From: Haloechinothrix_A salitolerans
GTDB taxonomy: Bacteria; Actinomycetota; Actinomycetes; Mycobacteriales; Pseudonocardiaceae
Length of the DNA stretch: 64,000 nucleotides
Strand: one strand, 5' to 3'
Assembly (NCBI RefSeq): GCF_039544105.1
Contig: NZ_BAABLA010000007.1
Below the pieces are notes generated by a model. That model did not search any database, was not told the DNA's origin, and was given only the letters and a program-made list of their open reading frames with translations. This document shows, piece by piece, positions 33,850-42,297 of this stretch (positions within the stretch are counted from its first letter, which is position 1; the number at the start of each line of letters is the position of its first letter). The position numbers and the translations under genes are program-made.

Positions 33850-34719
33850 GTGGCGACCTACACAGTGGACGGTGTTCCGCTGGATCACCCCGCCGGCTGC
33901 TGGAAACTCCTTGCCGCAACACAGGTTCGGCCGTTGCCGGGGGTGCGCACGGCCGCGGTGTCGGTGCCCGGACGACCCGGCGAGCTGCCGCTCGTCGGGG
34001 AAGACGTCGAGGCGACCACGATCGGGCTCACCCTCGGAATCACCGGCGTGAACCCGGCCGGCGTCGACCAGGGCGCGCAGGGCCTCGAACTCAACATGCG
34101 CGCGGTGTACGCGCTGCTCGGCGTGCGGCACCGGTTGCTCGACGTCCGGTACTCACCCGCGGCCGGCGTCTCGGACCTACGCGCCGAGGCCAAGGTCGTG
34201 ACCGCCTCCGAACCGCAGGTGTGGCTCGGCGCCGCCCGCGCCCGCCTGGCCGTGGTGCTGCGCGTACCCGGCGTGTTCTGGCGCGACGTCACGCCGTCGA
34301 CCTGGTCAACGACCACCCTCGGCGCCCCGGTCCGGGTGGCCACCCTGGACGGTGCGACGGCGCCCGTGCTCGACGCCGTCCTGCGCATCACCGGCCCCGT
34401 GACCGGGCTGCGCGTCACCGACACCGCCACCGGCGGATGGGTGGCCTACCCCGGCGCGCTCGCCACCGGCCGGCAACTGCGGGTGCACTGCGGCCGGATG
34501 GACGCCCACGAAGCGCCCGGCGTCACCTGGGAGGGCACCGAGGCGAACGCGACCGGCCGCGTGATCACCGGCGGTCCGGGCTCCGGGTTCCGGTTCCTGG
34601 CGTTGACCCCGGCCGCGGTGACATCCGCCCACGACCGTGGTGTGCAGGTGCTCGTCGAGGGCACCGGCACCACCGAGGCGACGCTCATCGAGCTGCGAGC
34701 GGGAAGGGCGTACCTGTGA
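33850..34719 (+). CDS. Distal tail protein (Dit-like)
   Basis: A 289-aa beta-rich protein directly after the tape measure. YTVDGVPLDHPAGCWKLLAA at the start and the C-terminal RVITGGPGSGFRFLALTPAA match actinophage minor tail proteins of the Dit role, forming the hub between tube and tip. GTG 33850 start; stop overlaps the next GTG start (GTGA). Confidence 0.78.
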   Translation: MATYTVDGVPLDHPAGCWKLLAATQVRPLPGVRTAAVSVPGRPGELPLVGEDVEATTIGLTLGITGVNPAGVDQGAQGLELNMRAVYALLGVRHRLLDVRYSPAAGVSDLRAEAKVVTASEPQVWLGAARARLAVVLRVPGVFWRDVTPSTWSTTTLGAPVRVATLDGATAPVLDAVLRITGPVTGLRVTDTATGGWVAYPGALATGRQLRVHCGRMDAHEAPGVTWEGTEANATGRVITGGPGSGFRFLALTPAAVTSAHDRGVQVLVEGTGTTEATLIELRAGRAYL

Positions 34720-37700
34720 CCGGTTTCGATGTGCGGCTCGTCGCCCACGCGCCCAACGGCGACCGCCTCGGCGTGCTGCCCGTGCCGTTGTCGGTCGAGG
34801 TCGCGTTGCCGCTGGACGACGTCGGCTCGCTCCGCCTGTCCTACCCCCTGAAAGCGCCCGGCGCCGCCGCGCTCGCCACGCCGATCGAGGTCGCCGTCGA
34901 GACCTACGACCCCACCTTGGGCACCTGGTCGGAGGTCGACGGCGGCCGGTTCCTGCGCATCAAGCGCAGCGGCGACGTCACCGACCCGACCGGCGCCCGC
35001 GCGTTCGAGCTGCCCGCCTACGCGTGGATGCTCCGCAAAGCTCGGCTGTTCCCCTCCGACCGCGACAACGCCGAGGGCAAACGGCCGTTTCTGTCCGCCA
35101 CCCCCGGCACGATCCTCGGCACGCTCGTCGCCGAGGCCAAGGCGCGAGGCGCGCTCGCCGGCCTGGTCGTCGACTTCACCCCGACCGTCGACAGCGCCGG
35201 CGCCGCCTGGTCGAAGGTGCTCACCATCTACTACGAGCCGGGTATCGACGTGCTCGCCGTGCTCGACAACCTCGCCGAGCAGGGCGTGCTCGACTGGACC
35301 CTGTCCGGCCGCACGCTGCGGGTGTTCAACGCCGACACCACCCTCGGCCGCAACCTCGCCGAGGGCGACAGCCCCGTCGACCTGCGCCTCGGCCGCGACA
35401 TCACCGAAGCCCCGGACACCGGCACGCTCGAAGACGTCGCCTCCGCGGTCTACGTTAAGGGCGAGGGCGCGGCCCGGCTCGAACTGACCAACCCCAACGC
35501 GCCGGCCCCGTGGGGACGATGGGAAGGGTTCATCACCCAAGGCGGGGTGCGCGACCCCGGCACCATGCGCCTGTTGGCCGAGGCCGAACTCGACCGCACC
35601 GGCCGCGAGCGCGTACAGGTCACCCGCGGGCTCACTTTCGCCGCGGCGAAGTGGTTACCGCTCAAGCACTACCGGCCCGGCGACTACGTGCTCGCCCCCG
35701 GCGACGCCGGCGCCCTGGTGCCGCTGCGCCTGCGGCAGATCACCCTCACCCGCGACCAGGCCGGCACGCTCGGTGGCAACCTGGTGTTGAACGACAGGCT
35801 TATCGAGCGCGAGCTGCGCCTCGCCAAGCGCACCGCGGGCATTGTGGGCGGAGCGACCGCGACCGGGGGCAGCGGCGCCCGGCCCGCGCCGGAAGGTCCG
35901 GACCCGCGCGAGCCGGCCGCACCGGCGGGGTTGATCATGGCGACCTCGGCCTACCTCGATTCCGACGGCGCCGCCCGCGGCCAGATCACCGCCACGTGGG
36001 GCAGGGTCGACAAAGCCGTCGACGGCACGGTGATCGAGGTCGCCCGGTACGAGCTGTACCAGCGACCCAACGTCGTCGGGTTGCCCTGGTCGAAGCTGAC
36101 CGAGACCACCCACCCGGACAACACCGCGACCGGCTCGCCCTACGACGTGGGGACCGAATGGGCGTTCAAGGTGCGCGCGGTGAGCAAGGCCGGCGTCTTC
36201 GGGCCGTTCTCCGCGCCGTCCGCGGTGACCATCGCCGCGGACACCGAGGCGCCGCCGGTTCCCTCCGCGCCGCGGCTGACGACCCGCCTCGGCGTGATCC
36301 ACGTCGAGTGGGACGGCAAGGGCGCCGCCGGCGAGCTCATGCCCGCGGACTTCTCCCACCTCGACGTGTGGATGTCGGCAAGCAGCGACGTTCCGATTTG
36401 GTCGGAGAACTGGCCGTACCGCGACAACAAGCTCGACCCGAACACGTGGTCGGTGCTGCTGTCCGGTTCGGAACCCGCCTACACCGTGGCCGACGGAAAG
36501 CTGACCTTGACTTCGGGTTCGGACCTGCTCGCCACGCGGGACACCGGCGCCCGCGACTACGTCGTCACCGCGCGAAACCTCGCCGTCGGGACGCAGTACC
36601 GCGCCGGCGTCTACGCCCGGTATCGCCCCGGCCCGTCCCCGGAATGGCCCTACCGCGAGCGCGCGGTGTACGTGCTCGCGCGGCGGAACTCCGCGGGCAA
36701 TGACCTCGCGCTGTTCGTCGACTCCGACACCAACAGCCGCGCGACCCCGATCCCGCTGCCCGCCGGCGCCACGCTCGACGACCTGACGCTCGGCCTGTCG
36801 GTGTCCGGTCGCGCGGTCGAGGTGTTTGTCAACGGCGCGAGCGTGCACACCGCCACGCTCACCGAGGCCGAACTCGCCGAGCTGGACGGCACCGCGGCCG
36901 GTGTCTACCTCGAATGGCCGCGAGCCTCGGTCGGGCTGCTCACCGTGGCCCCGAAGGTCTCAGCCGACCCGGCGCGGGTCGGGCAGTTGGAGGGCGCCGG
37001 CACGCTCGTCGTCGCCGGACAGCCCTACAACCAGCCGCGCACCTTCCGGCTCACCGCCCTTGATCGCAGCGGCAACACCTCGGCCGCATCCGAGCCGGCG
37101 ACGATCAGCACGAAACCGCTCGTTCCGCCTGACCTCATCGGCCGGCCGATCTACGGCGACAAGATCGTCGCGAACAGCATCACCGCGGATCAGCTCGCCG
37201 TCGGATCGGTGACCGCCTCGGCGATCCGGGCGAACACCATCACCGCCGAGAAGCTCTCGGCTGACGCCATCGACGGCAAGGTGATCACCGGCGCGACGAT
37301 CCGCACCTCGGCGACCAACCCGCGGGTGCAGCTCGACGAGGACGGGCTACGGGCGTGGAACAGCTCCGGCACGCGCACCGTCGACGTCTCGGCGAGTACC
37401 GGCGCGGCCGACATCGCCGGCACCTTGCGCACCGGCACCAGTGGGGTTCGCGCCATCGTCGACGCAAGCGTGTTCGGCGGATACCCCGGCATCTACTTCA
37501 CCGGCATGGCCGGCTCGCCAGGGTTCGAGCCCACGGTGCACGGCCGCGAAGACGGAACCCTCTGGTCACTTTCGGCCGAGCAGGTCGGCAACTCGTCCGG
37601 CCGCTCCGAGCTGATCCTGCGCAAGGGTGGCGGGTGGCGACTGGGTAGTGCGTTCGGCAACGGCAACACCCCGGTTGCCTTCAATGCGCCCGGCGACGGC

Positions 37701-37979
37701 CGAGTTTCTATTGATGGCATTCTGCCTCGCGGAATGGGACGCACAACCATGTTCGGCTTCGGCATTACCCACATCAACCCTGGCGCGTTCTCGGTACGCA
37801 TAGATTACGGATCGACCGTGGTTTCAGCGCCACCGGTCCCGCACTGCACCCTTGTCACGGGAAACCCTCAAGACGGTATTACTTGGGGAGTCAGCCGATG
37901 GGACTTCAACGGGTTTCAATTCAACTGGGGCAAGGGTGCAGAAATTGACATCCATTGGCTGATAATCAGGAGCGGCTGA
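34716..37979 (+). CDS. Large tail tip/fibre protein (gp37-like, FnIII-containing)
   Basis: A 1087-aa protein starting at GTG 34716. Residues 1-380 resemble the baseplate hub of siphovirus ReqiPepy6 gp37-like proteins (VVDFTPTVDSAGAAWSKVLT and LKHYRPGDYVLAPGD). A fibronectin III-like part lies at about 400-510 (YELYQRPNVVG, then FKVRAVSKAGVFGPFSAPSA). A LamG/concanavalin-like jelly roll spans about 540-740, and a repeat-rich fibre shaft follows (GDKIVANSITADQLAVGSVT and ANTITAEKLSADAIDGKVIT). The last ~100 residues (from about 37650) have lower GC and end in a small beta domain, probably the receptor-binding tip. Confidence 0.85.
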   Translation: MTGFDVRLVAHAPNGDRLGVLPVPLSVEVALPLDDVGSLRLSYPLKAPGAAALATPIEVAVETYDPTLGTWSEVDGGRFLRIKRSGDVTDPTGARAFELPAYAWMLRKARLFPSDRDNAEGKRPFLSATPGTILGTLVAEAKARGALAGLVVDFTPTVDSAGAAWSKVLTIYYEPGIDVLAVLDNLAEQGVLDWTLSGRTLRVFNADTTLGRNLAEGDSPVDLRLGRDITEAPDTGTLEDVASAVYVKGEGAARLELTNPNAPAPWGRWEGFITQGGVRDPGTMRLLAEAELDRTGRERVQVTRGLTFAAAKWLPLKHYRPGDYVLAPGDAGALVPLRLRQITLTRDQAGTLGGNLVLNDRLIERELRLAKRTAGIVGGATATGGSGARPAPEGPDPREPAAPAGLIMATSAYLDSDGAARGQITATWGRVDKAVDGTVIEVARYELYQRPNVVGLPWSKLTETTHPDNTATGSPYDVGTEWAFKVRAVSKAGVFGPFSAPSAVTIAADTEAPPVPSAPRLTTRLGVIHVEWDGKGAAGELMPADFSHLDVWMSASSDVPIWSENWPYRDNKLDPNTWSVLLSGSEPAYTVADGKLTLTSGSDLLATRDTGARDYVVTARNLAVGTQYRAGVYARYRPGPSPEWPYRERAVYVLARRNSAGNDLALFVDSDTNSRATPIPLPAGATLDDLTLGLSVSGRAVEVFVNGASVHTATLTEAELAELDGTAAGVYLEWPRASVGLLTVAPKVSADPARVGQLEGAGTLVVAGQPYNQPRTFRLTALDRSGNTSAASEPATISTKPLVPPDLIGRPIYGDKIVANSITADQLAVGSVTASAIRANTITAEKLSADAIDGKVITGATIRTSATNPRVQLDEDGLRAWNSSGTRTVDVSASTGAADIAGTLRTGTSGVRAIVDASVFGGYPGIYFTGMAGSPGFEPTVHGREDGTLWSLSAEQVGNSSGRSELILRKGGGWRLGSAFGNGNTPVAFNAPGDGRVSIDGILPRGMGRTTMFGFGITHINPGAFSVRIDYGSTVVSAPPVPHCTLVTGNPQDGITWGVSRWDFNGFQFNWGKGAEIDIHWLIIRSG

Positions 37980-37982
37980 CTA

Positions 37983-38543
37983 GTGGACATCAAGATTGCC
38001 AGCTCAGCGATAACGAACGAGCAGGGTCTCGGTCCGTGCTATCGGATTGTGCAGCACACCGAATATGGCATCGAACTGTACATTCTGCCGCGCTCAGCCA
38101 TTGCGTGCGACATGGAGTTGTACGACGTCGACGACCCGGTGCAGGTGCTCAACTGGCGTCTGCACGGCTACCGCGGCGCCCCGACCACGCCAGGCATGAT
38201 GGAACCTTCGTTAGGTAAGGCAGTTGAGGCGCAACAGTTGCAACTCAATGTCGAATACGCGCGTGCCCGACTTGCCCAAAGATCAACCCCCGACGATGTT
38301 GGGACCGTGCTCGAAAACGAGGTCGCTCTCGCCGATGCCGCCATCAGAAACCTAAAGTCTGAGGCCAGACTGCTTCGCGACGATGAAGTCTCCACCATCA
38401 AGAGAACTGCGAAAATCGCCGACGATGACCAGTTCGCGGCGCTGCGAATGCTAGTGGCGAACGATGCGGCAAGGGTTAACGCTGACCGAAATCGATACCG
38501 GGAAGAACTCACGCGACACATGACAACTGGCGTCGATTTGTAG
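37983..38543 (+). CDS. Fibre-associated hypothetical protein
   Basis: A 186-aa protein at GTG 37983, 3 bp after the fibre gene. The first 60 residues are beta-like (YRIVQHTEYGIELYILPRSA); residues 75-180 are a long helix pair rich in Ala, Arg and Glu. GC is lower than in neighbours and matches the end of the fibre gene, so both were probably acquired together. It may be a fibre chaperone or fibre-tip partner; no family recognised. Confidence 0.65.
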   Translation: MDIKIASSAITNEQGLGPCYRIVQHTEYGIELYILPRSAIACDMELYDVDDPVQVLNWRLHGYRGAPTTPGMMEPSLGKAVEAQQLQLNVEYARARLAQRSTPDDVGTVLENEVALADAAIRNLKSEARLLRDDEVSTIKRTAKIADDDQFAALRMLVANDAARVNADRNRYREELTRHMTTGVDL

Positions 38544-38639
38544 GCCCATCTAAAGCAAGCCTGATTAGCTCTCATGGCGAGGGCGGATTTGGTGCGCCCG
38601 TTTACGGGGCGAGCGAATTGTATCGAATGAGAGGAACGC

Positions 38640-38783
38640 ATGAGTACACCCGTCATTCCCGACACCGGCGACGTCGTCGACCCGACCGCCCCCGACCCGA
38701 CGCCGGACGAGATCACCGACCCGGCCCACCCCGACTACGTCGAGCCGGCCGCCGAGGCGACGCCGGCCGCCGAGGGGGTGTGA
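38640..38783 (+). CDS. Short acidic proline-rich protein
   Basis: A 47-aa reading frame with AGAGGAA upstream of ATG 38640 and the endolysin start 3 bp after its stop. It is almost wholly Asp, Pro, Thr, Glu and Ala, hence disordered. Position suggests a small tail or lysis-related protein; function unknown. Confidence 0.55.
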   Translation: MSTPVIPDTGDVVDPTAPDPTPDEITDPAHPDYVEPAAEATPAAEGV

Positions 38784-38786
38784 GGT

Positions 38787-39470
38787 ATGGGCATCTACGT
38801 CGGATACGAGCCGGCTCGATCCTGCACCGGCTCGCCGAGCAGCGGCGCCCGCGCGCTCATGGCGTGGTTCCTCGGCGCCTACGGCGGACAGGGCGGGCGA
38901 AACCTCGGCATCTACAACTGCCGCGGCATCCCCGGCACCAAGTCGACCAGCCTGCACGGCGAAGGACGCGCGGCCGACCTCGGCGTGCCCGTCGGCGCCG
39001 GCTGGGCGCAGGTCCTCGCCGACAAGCTCGTCGCGAACTCCGCGGAACTCGGCATTCAGTGCGTCATCTACAACCGCCGCATCTGGTCGGGCAGCTACCC
39101 CCACGCCGGGTGGCGCCCATACAACGGCACCCACCCGCACACCGATCACCTGCACGTCGAACACTCGTGGCACTCCGCGCGCACGCTCACCGCCGAGCGC
39201 GTGCAGCAGGTTCTCGGCGGTGGAGGTCAGCCCGGACCCGGACCGACGCCGGGCGCCCGGCCGACCATCCGGCGCGGTTCCAAGGGCGCCGCGGTCTCGG
39301 AGGCTCAGCGGATCTTGAACGCCTGGTACCCGTCGCTGTCCCGGCTCGCCGTCGACGGCGATTTCGGCCCGGCCACCGAGGCACGGGTCAAGTACATGCA
39401 GCAGCGCGCAGGGCTCGCGGTCGACGGCATCGTCGGCCCGAACACCTGGCGCCGGCTGCTCGGCGGGTGA
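38787..39470 (+). CDS. Endolysin: zinc peptidase domain plus peptidoglycan-binding domain
   Basis: A 227-aa lysin. Residues ~1-135 form a VanY/ARB_07487-like zinc carboxypeptidase domain with ligands His57 and Asp64 (LHGEGRAADLG) and HTDHLHVEH (His121, His123). A Gly/Pro-rich linker at 140-157 leads to a PG_binding_1 domain at about 160-226 (RGSKGAAVSEAQRILNAWYP, then VDGIVGPNTWRRLLGG). It should cut peptide bonds in host peptidoglycan at the end of the lytic cycle. No signal peptide, so holin action is needed. No LysB-type mycolyl esterase follows, fitting a host without mycolates. Confidence 0.9.
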   Translation: MGIYVGYEPARSCTGSPSSGARALMAWFLGAYGGQGGRNLGIYNCRGIPGTKSTSLHGEGRAADLGVPVGAGWAQVLADKLVANSAELGIQCVIYNRRIWSGSYPHAGWRPYNGTHPHTDHLHVEHSWHSARTLTAERVQQVLGGGGQPGPGPTPGARPTIRRGSKGAAVSEAQRILNAWYPSLSRLAVDGDFGPATEARVKYMQQRAGLAVDGIVGPNTWRRLLGG

Positions 39471-39475
39471 GACCG

Positions 39476-39604
39476 GTGCCCGTCCTGCTCGCCGTCGCGC
39501 TCGGCCTGGTGCTCGGCGTGCTCGGCCAACGCGCGTGGGTCGCCGTCGGCGAGATCGAGAAGGCGCTCGCCGAGGGCGACCGCGAACTCGCCGAACGCGA
39601 CTAG
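39476..39604 (+). CDS. Tiny membrane protein of the lysis module
   Basis: A 42-aa frame at GTG 39476, 5 bp after the endolysin stop. It has one hydrophobic helix (VLLAVALGLVLGVLG) and a charged helical tail (GEIEKALAEGDRELAERD). This resembles small pinholin or anti-holin type proteins next to phage lysins, but the assignment is by position and topology only. Confidence 0.55.
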   Translation: MPVLLAVALGLVLGVLGQRAWVAVGEIEKALAEGDRELAERD

Positions 39605-39620
39605 ATCGCACACATGTTCG

Positions 39621-39643
39621 AAGTTGTCCCCAAAGTTGTCCCC
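39621..39643. repeat. Two tandem AAGTTGTCCCC repeats
   Basis: AAGTTGTCCCC at 39621-39631 and again at 39633-39643, period 12 bp, between the tiny membrane protein and the holin candidate. The spacing of about one helical turn suits a regulatory protein site. Confidence 0.5.
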
Positions 39644-39659
39644 ACCTGTGGAGAAACAC

Positions 39660-39929
39660 ATGTCTGATCGCTTCATCTCGTGGCTACGTACCGTCGTTCC
39701 GGTCGCCTGGTCGGCCCTGGTCGCGTGGCTGGTCTCCCTCGGCGTGCCCGACTTCGTCACCGGCGCACTCGGTAGCGCCGGCGAGCTGGTCGTGCTGCCG
39801 ATCGTGCTCGGCGTGGTCTACCCGCTCGTGCGCTGGATCGAGCCGCGGCTGCCCGACTGGCTCACCCGCGTACTGCTTGGCTCGGCGCAGCCCCCGACCT
39901 ACCGCAGGTCAGACAGCCATACGCCGTAG
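39660..39929 (+). CDS. Putative holin
   Basis: An 89-aa membrane protein. Two hydrophobic helices at about 8-30 (WLRTVVPVAWSALVAWLVSL) and 40-62 (LGSAGELVVLPIVLGVVYPL), then a polar C-terminus (RRSDSHTP). Such length, topology and place after the endolysin are typical of actinophage holins that open the membrane for lysin release. ATG 39660 follows GTGGAGA; the frame upstream to 39624 covers the direct repeats and is not used. Confidence 0.75.
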   Translation: MSDRFISWLRTVVPVAWSALVAWLVSLGVPDFVTGALGSAGELVVLPIVLGVVYPLVRWIEPRLPDWLTRVLLGSAQPPTYRRSDSHTP

Positions 39930-39939
39930 GAGACGCCGG

Positions 39940-39971
39940 TTGACATAACGACTTCGGCACTCGGATACGCT
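39940..39971 (+). promoter_or_regulatory. Probable promoter of the phage tRNA
   Basis: A perfect -35 hexamer TTGACA at 39940-39945 with -10-like GATACG (18-bp spacing) or TACGCT (20-bp spacing). It sits in the gap between the holin stop and the tRNA, so the tRNA need not depend on late phage transcription. The -10 match is only moderate. Confidence 0.5.
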
Positions 39972-39984
39972 GATCAGCAAGCCG

Positions 39985-40071
39985 GGTAGCGTGTCCGAGC
40001 GGCCGAAGGAGAGCGTCTTGAAAACGCTTGAGGGTTGATCCCCTCCGTGGGTTCGAATCCCACCGCTACCG
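39985..40071 (+). tRNA. Phage-encoded tRNA-Ser(UGA)
   Basis: A complete 87-nt type II tRNA. Acceptor GGTAGCG pairs with CGCTACC, the D-arm contains GAGCGGCCGAAGGA, the anticodon stem AGCGT/ACGCT closes loop CTTGAAA with anticodon TGA at 40019-40021, and it has a long variable arm and T-arm GTGGGTTCGAATCCCAC. Discriminator G; CCA not encoded. It reads UCA codons, the same job as the host gene the prophage splits, yet acceptor, D-loop and variable arm differ, so it is not a copy of the host gene. Confidence 0.96.
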
Positions 40072-40102
40072 CAACAGACCAGTACGTTTCGGTCGTCGCA
40101 CC

Positions 40103-40147
40103 GAAAGAGCCGCCCCGCACCCTCACCGGGTGCGGGGCGGCTCTTTC
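40103..40147. terminator. Very strong bidirectional terminator
   Basis: A 20-bp perfect stem (starting GAAAGAGCCGCCCCGCACCC) with a 5-nt loop; the stem ends give U-tract-like TTTC on both strands. It lies between the rightward tRNA and the leftward RiPP operon, terminating both. Confidence 0.88.
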
Positions 40148-40195
40148 TCGTTGACCGCTTAGGCGAAGTGGCGCCGGAACGCTGTTGCTCAGCGG

Positions 40196-41347
40196 CTACC
40201 GCGGCACGGTCCAACTGACCTCGCCGTCTGGCTCGTCGAGCCACACGTGCTGTCCGTCGGGGGTGACGGTCAGCCCCAGGCGGGGCCAGTCCGGTTCGCC
40301 AAGGTCGCGCCACTGCTCGTATGCCTGTTCCACAGCGGCCCACAGCGCGGTGACTCCGGCCTCGACGACTTGGTGCGCCCCGTCGACCTCGTCGAGGGCG
40401 ACCTCGACCCACGAACCATCCGGGCTGGACAGCGTCGCCGCGGTGGGCTTCCTGGTGTCCGGATCGAGGCGCATCCCGTAGGAGACGCCACGCGGTAGGG
40501 CGAACTGCGCCAGGAACCAGACGACGCGGTGCGACCACCAAGGTTGGGCCGGCGTGTTGGTGGTGCGCTCGGCGCGATCGGTAGACCGCGGCCGGTTCGC
40601 GGTGACGAGGTCTCCCTCGTGTCGCATCGCCATGAATGCCGCCCACCGTTCGGTGAACCGACCTTCGAGTCGCCCCGGCTTCCGGTTCAGGTACACCAGG
40701 TTGCCGGCACCGACCGCGAGCTTGAGATCGACCAGCACCCGCCCGTCGTCGGTGAGCTGCTCGGCCCACTGCCAGGGAACGGACGGAACCGAGCACGTCG
40801 CGATGATCCGGTCATACGGCGCGTGGTCGGGTAGGCCGTGCTCACCGTCCACCGCGGCGAGCGTCGGACGGCAACCGAACTCGGCGAGCCGCTCACGAGC
40901 GCCGTCGACGAGGCCGGCGTCAACGTCGACGCTGAACACCTGGCCGTCGCCGAGGCGCTGCGCGAGCAACGCGGCGTTGTAGCCCGTGCCGGTCCCGATC
41001 TCCAAGACGCGGTGCGTGTCGTTGATGTCGAGTAGTTCGAGCATCCGCACCATGAGATCGGGTTTCGTGCTCGACGACACCGCGTACTGATGCCCGTTCC
41101 GGTCTTCCAGCGCCGTGACCAAGGTTTCCGGCGAGTACACCAGGTCGAGCCCTTCCGGCGACGCGGTGTCGATCTCGCGCCATTCCCCGGTCTGGCCGTC
41201 CTGCTGGTACGTCTTCGGCACGAGCACATGCCGCGGGACCGAAGCGACGGCAACACGCCAAGCCTCGGCGTGGAGGTCGCCACGCTCTTTCAGGGTGTCG
41301 GCAAGCCCCTCGGCTCGGGCGGCCCAGTCGACATCTGTCGGTATCAC
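40196..41347 (-). CDS. PIMT-like O-methyltransferase of a graspetide cluster
   Basis: A 383-aa protein. The N-terminal ~220 residues are a protein-L-isoaspartate O-methyltransferase fold: substrate loop AVSSSTKPDLMVRMLELL (89-106) and SAM motif I VLEIGTGTGYNAALLA (114-129). About 160 extra C-terminal residues have no counterpart in repair PIMTs but are typical of RiPP-associated homologues. In fuscimiditide biosynthesis a similar enzyme turns an Asp of the graspetide into aspartimide. GTG 41347 overlaps the stop of the ATP-grasp gene (GTGA), so the two are coupled. Predicted substrate: the ester/amide-linked precursor peptide. Confidence 0.85.
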   Translation of the reverse strand: MIPTDVDWAARAEGLADTLKERGDLHAEAWRVAVASVPRHVLVPKTYQQDGQTGEWREIDTASPEGLDLVYSPETLVTALEDRNGHQYAVSSSTKPDLMVRMLELLDINDTHRVLEIGTGTGYNAALLAQRLGDGQVFSVDVDAGLVDGARERLAEFGCRPTLAAVDGEHGLPDHAPYDRIIATCSVPSVPWQWAEQLTDDGRVLVDLKLAVGAGNLVYLNRKPGRLEGRFTERWAAFMAMRHEGDLVTANRPRSTDRAERTTNTPAQPWWSHRVVWFLAQFALPRGVSYGMRLDPDTRKPTAATLSSPDGSWVEVALDEVDGAHQVVEAGVTALWAAVEQAYEQWRDLGEPDWPRLGLTVTPDGQHVWLDEPDGEVSWTVPR

Positions 41348-42297
41348 TGTGTCCCTTCCGCAAGTAGTTCGGCGAGTTGGTCGGTCAGTGGCGCCCCTGT
41401 CTTCGCTTCGATCCACCCATACTGACCGCCAGGGTTGACCTCCAGAAAAATCCATTCGCCGTCGGGCGTGACGACGAAGTCGAGGGCTCCGTACGTCAAT
41501 CCAAGGCTGTCCATCAGCCGGCGAACACCGCGGGCGACCTCGTCGGGCAAGTCGGTCAGCTCGTACGACAACGCGTCGTAGTCCGTGCGCCAGTCGACGT
41601 AACTGCTCGCGCTCCCCGCGTGGATCGCTACCGCGGTCATGGTCTCACCCACCACCGTGACGCGAGTCTCGAAGGACTTCGGCACCCAGCTTTGGAAACA
41701 GTGCGTGGTGACCTCGATCCCCCGGAGGTCCGCGAGGTCGGCCTCGTCGACAAGCCGGGTAAAGCCGACCTTGCGTTGCCCTTCCTCGTAGATCGACGAC
41801 GCTCCGAGCAGCTTGGTAACCGTCTTGCCGCGGTCGGCGAACGACCGCACCGTCGCCGGCTCGTTCGTGATCACCGTGTTGGGCACACTGAGGCCCGACC
41901 GAGATGCGGTCGCGAGCTGAACCGGCTTGTACGCCGCGTCCGCGGCACGGGCGGGATGGTTCACCCACAGCACCGGGAGTGACGCGAGCACACCGCCAAG
42001 GCCGTACTTCGCTTCCATGAACGCGTGGTGCCGCTCGGCCGCGCTGAGTTCGGCGGGGAGCTGGTACGCCTCGGGACTGCGGTACCAGACGGCTCGCACC
42101 TCGTCGAGGTCGAGCGTTCGGTGTTCTGTGCGCAGCGTTCCGGACCAGTGCCCCCCGCGCAGCTCAGCGGAGACGCTGAGCTGCGCAGGGAACCAGGCCG
42201 TGTTGACCCGACACACGTCGACCTCACGTTCGCGCAGTGCGCGCACCATGTTGTCGGCGCTCATGTCGAAGTCACGCGCCAGGATCAGAACCGTCAT
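41344..42297 (-). CDS. ATP-grasp ribosomal peptide maturase (graspetide ligase)
   Basis: A 317-aa ATP-grasp ligase of the MvdD/TgnB type. The N-terminal pre-ATP-grasp part is VLILARDFDMSADNMVRALR; then come VWYRSPEAYQLP, the lysine-containing TVTKLLGASSIYE, QSWVPKSFETRVTVVGE, and the Mg-binding end LDFVVTPDGEWIFLEVNPGG with Glu and Asn. Such enzymes phosphorylate Asp/Glu side chains of a precursor and join them to Ser, Thr or Lys to make ester or amide rings. It begins with ATG 42297 overlapping the precursor stop (ATGA). Confidence 0.92.
   Translation of the reverse strand: MTVLILARDFDMSADNMVRALREREVDVCRVNTAWFPAQLSVSAELRGGHWSGTLRTEHRTLDLDEVRAVWYRSPEAYQLPAELSAAERHHAFMEAKYGLGGVLASLPVLWVNHPARAADAAYKPVQLATASRSGLSVPNTVITNEPATVRSFADRGKTVTKLLGASSIYEEGQRKVGFTRLVDEADLADLRGIEVTTHCFQSWVPKSFETRVTVVGETMTAVAIHAGSASSYVDWRTDYDALSYELTDLPDEVARGVRRLMDSLGLTYGALDFVVTPDGEWIFLEVNPGGQYGWIEAKTGAPLTDQLAELLAEGTQ

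Noticed and set aside
34221..37979. 1252-aa version of the tail tip protein
   Set aside because: The extra N-terminus overlaps the Dit gene in another frame; GTG 34716 overlaps the Dit stop and begins the conserved region.
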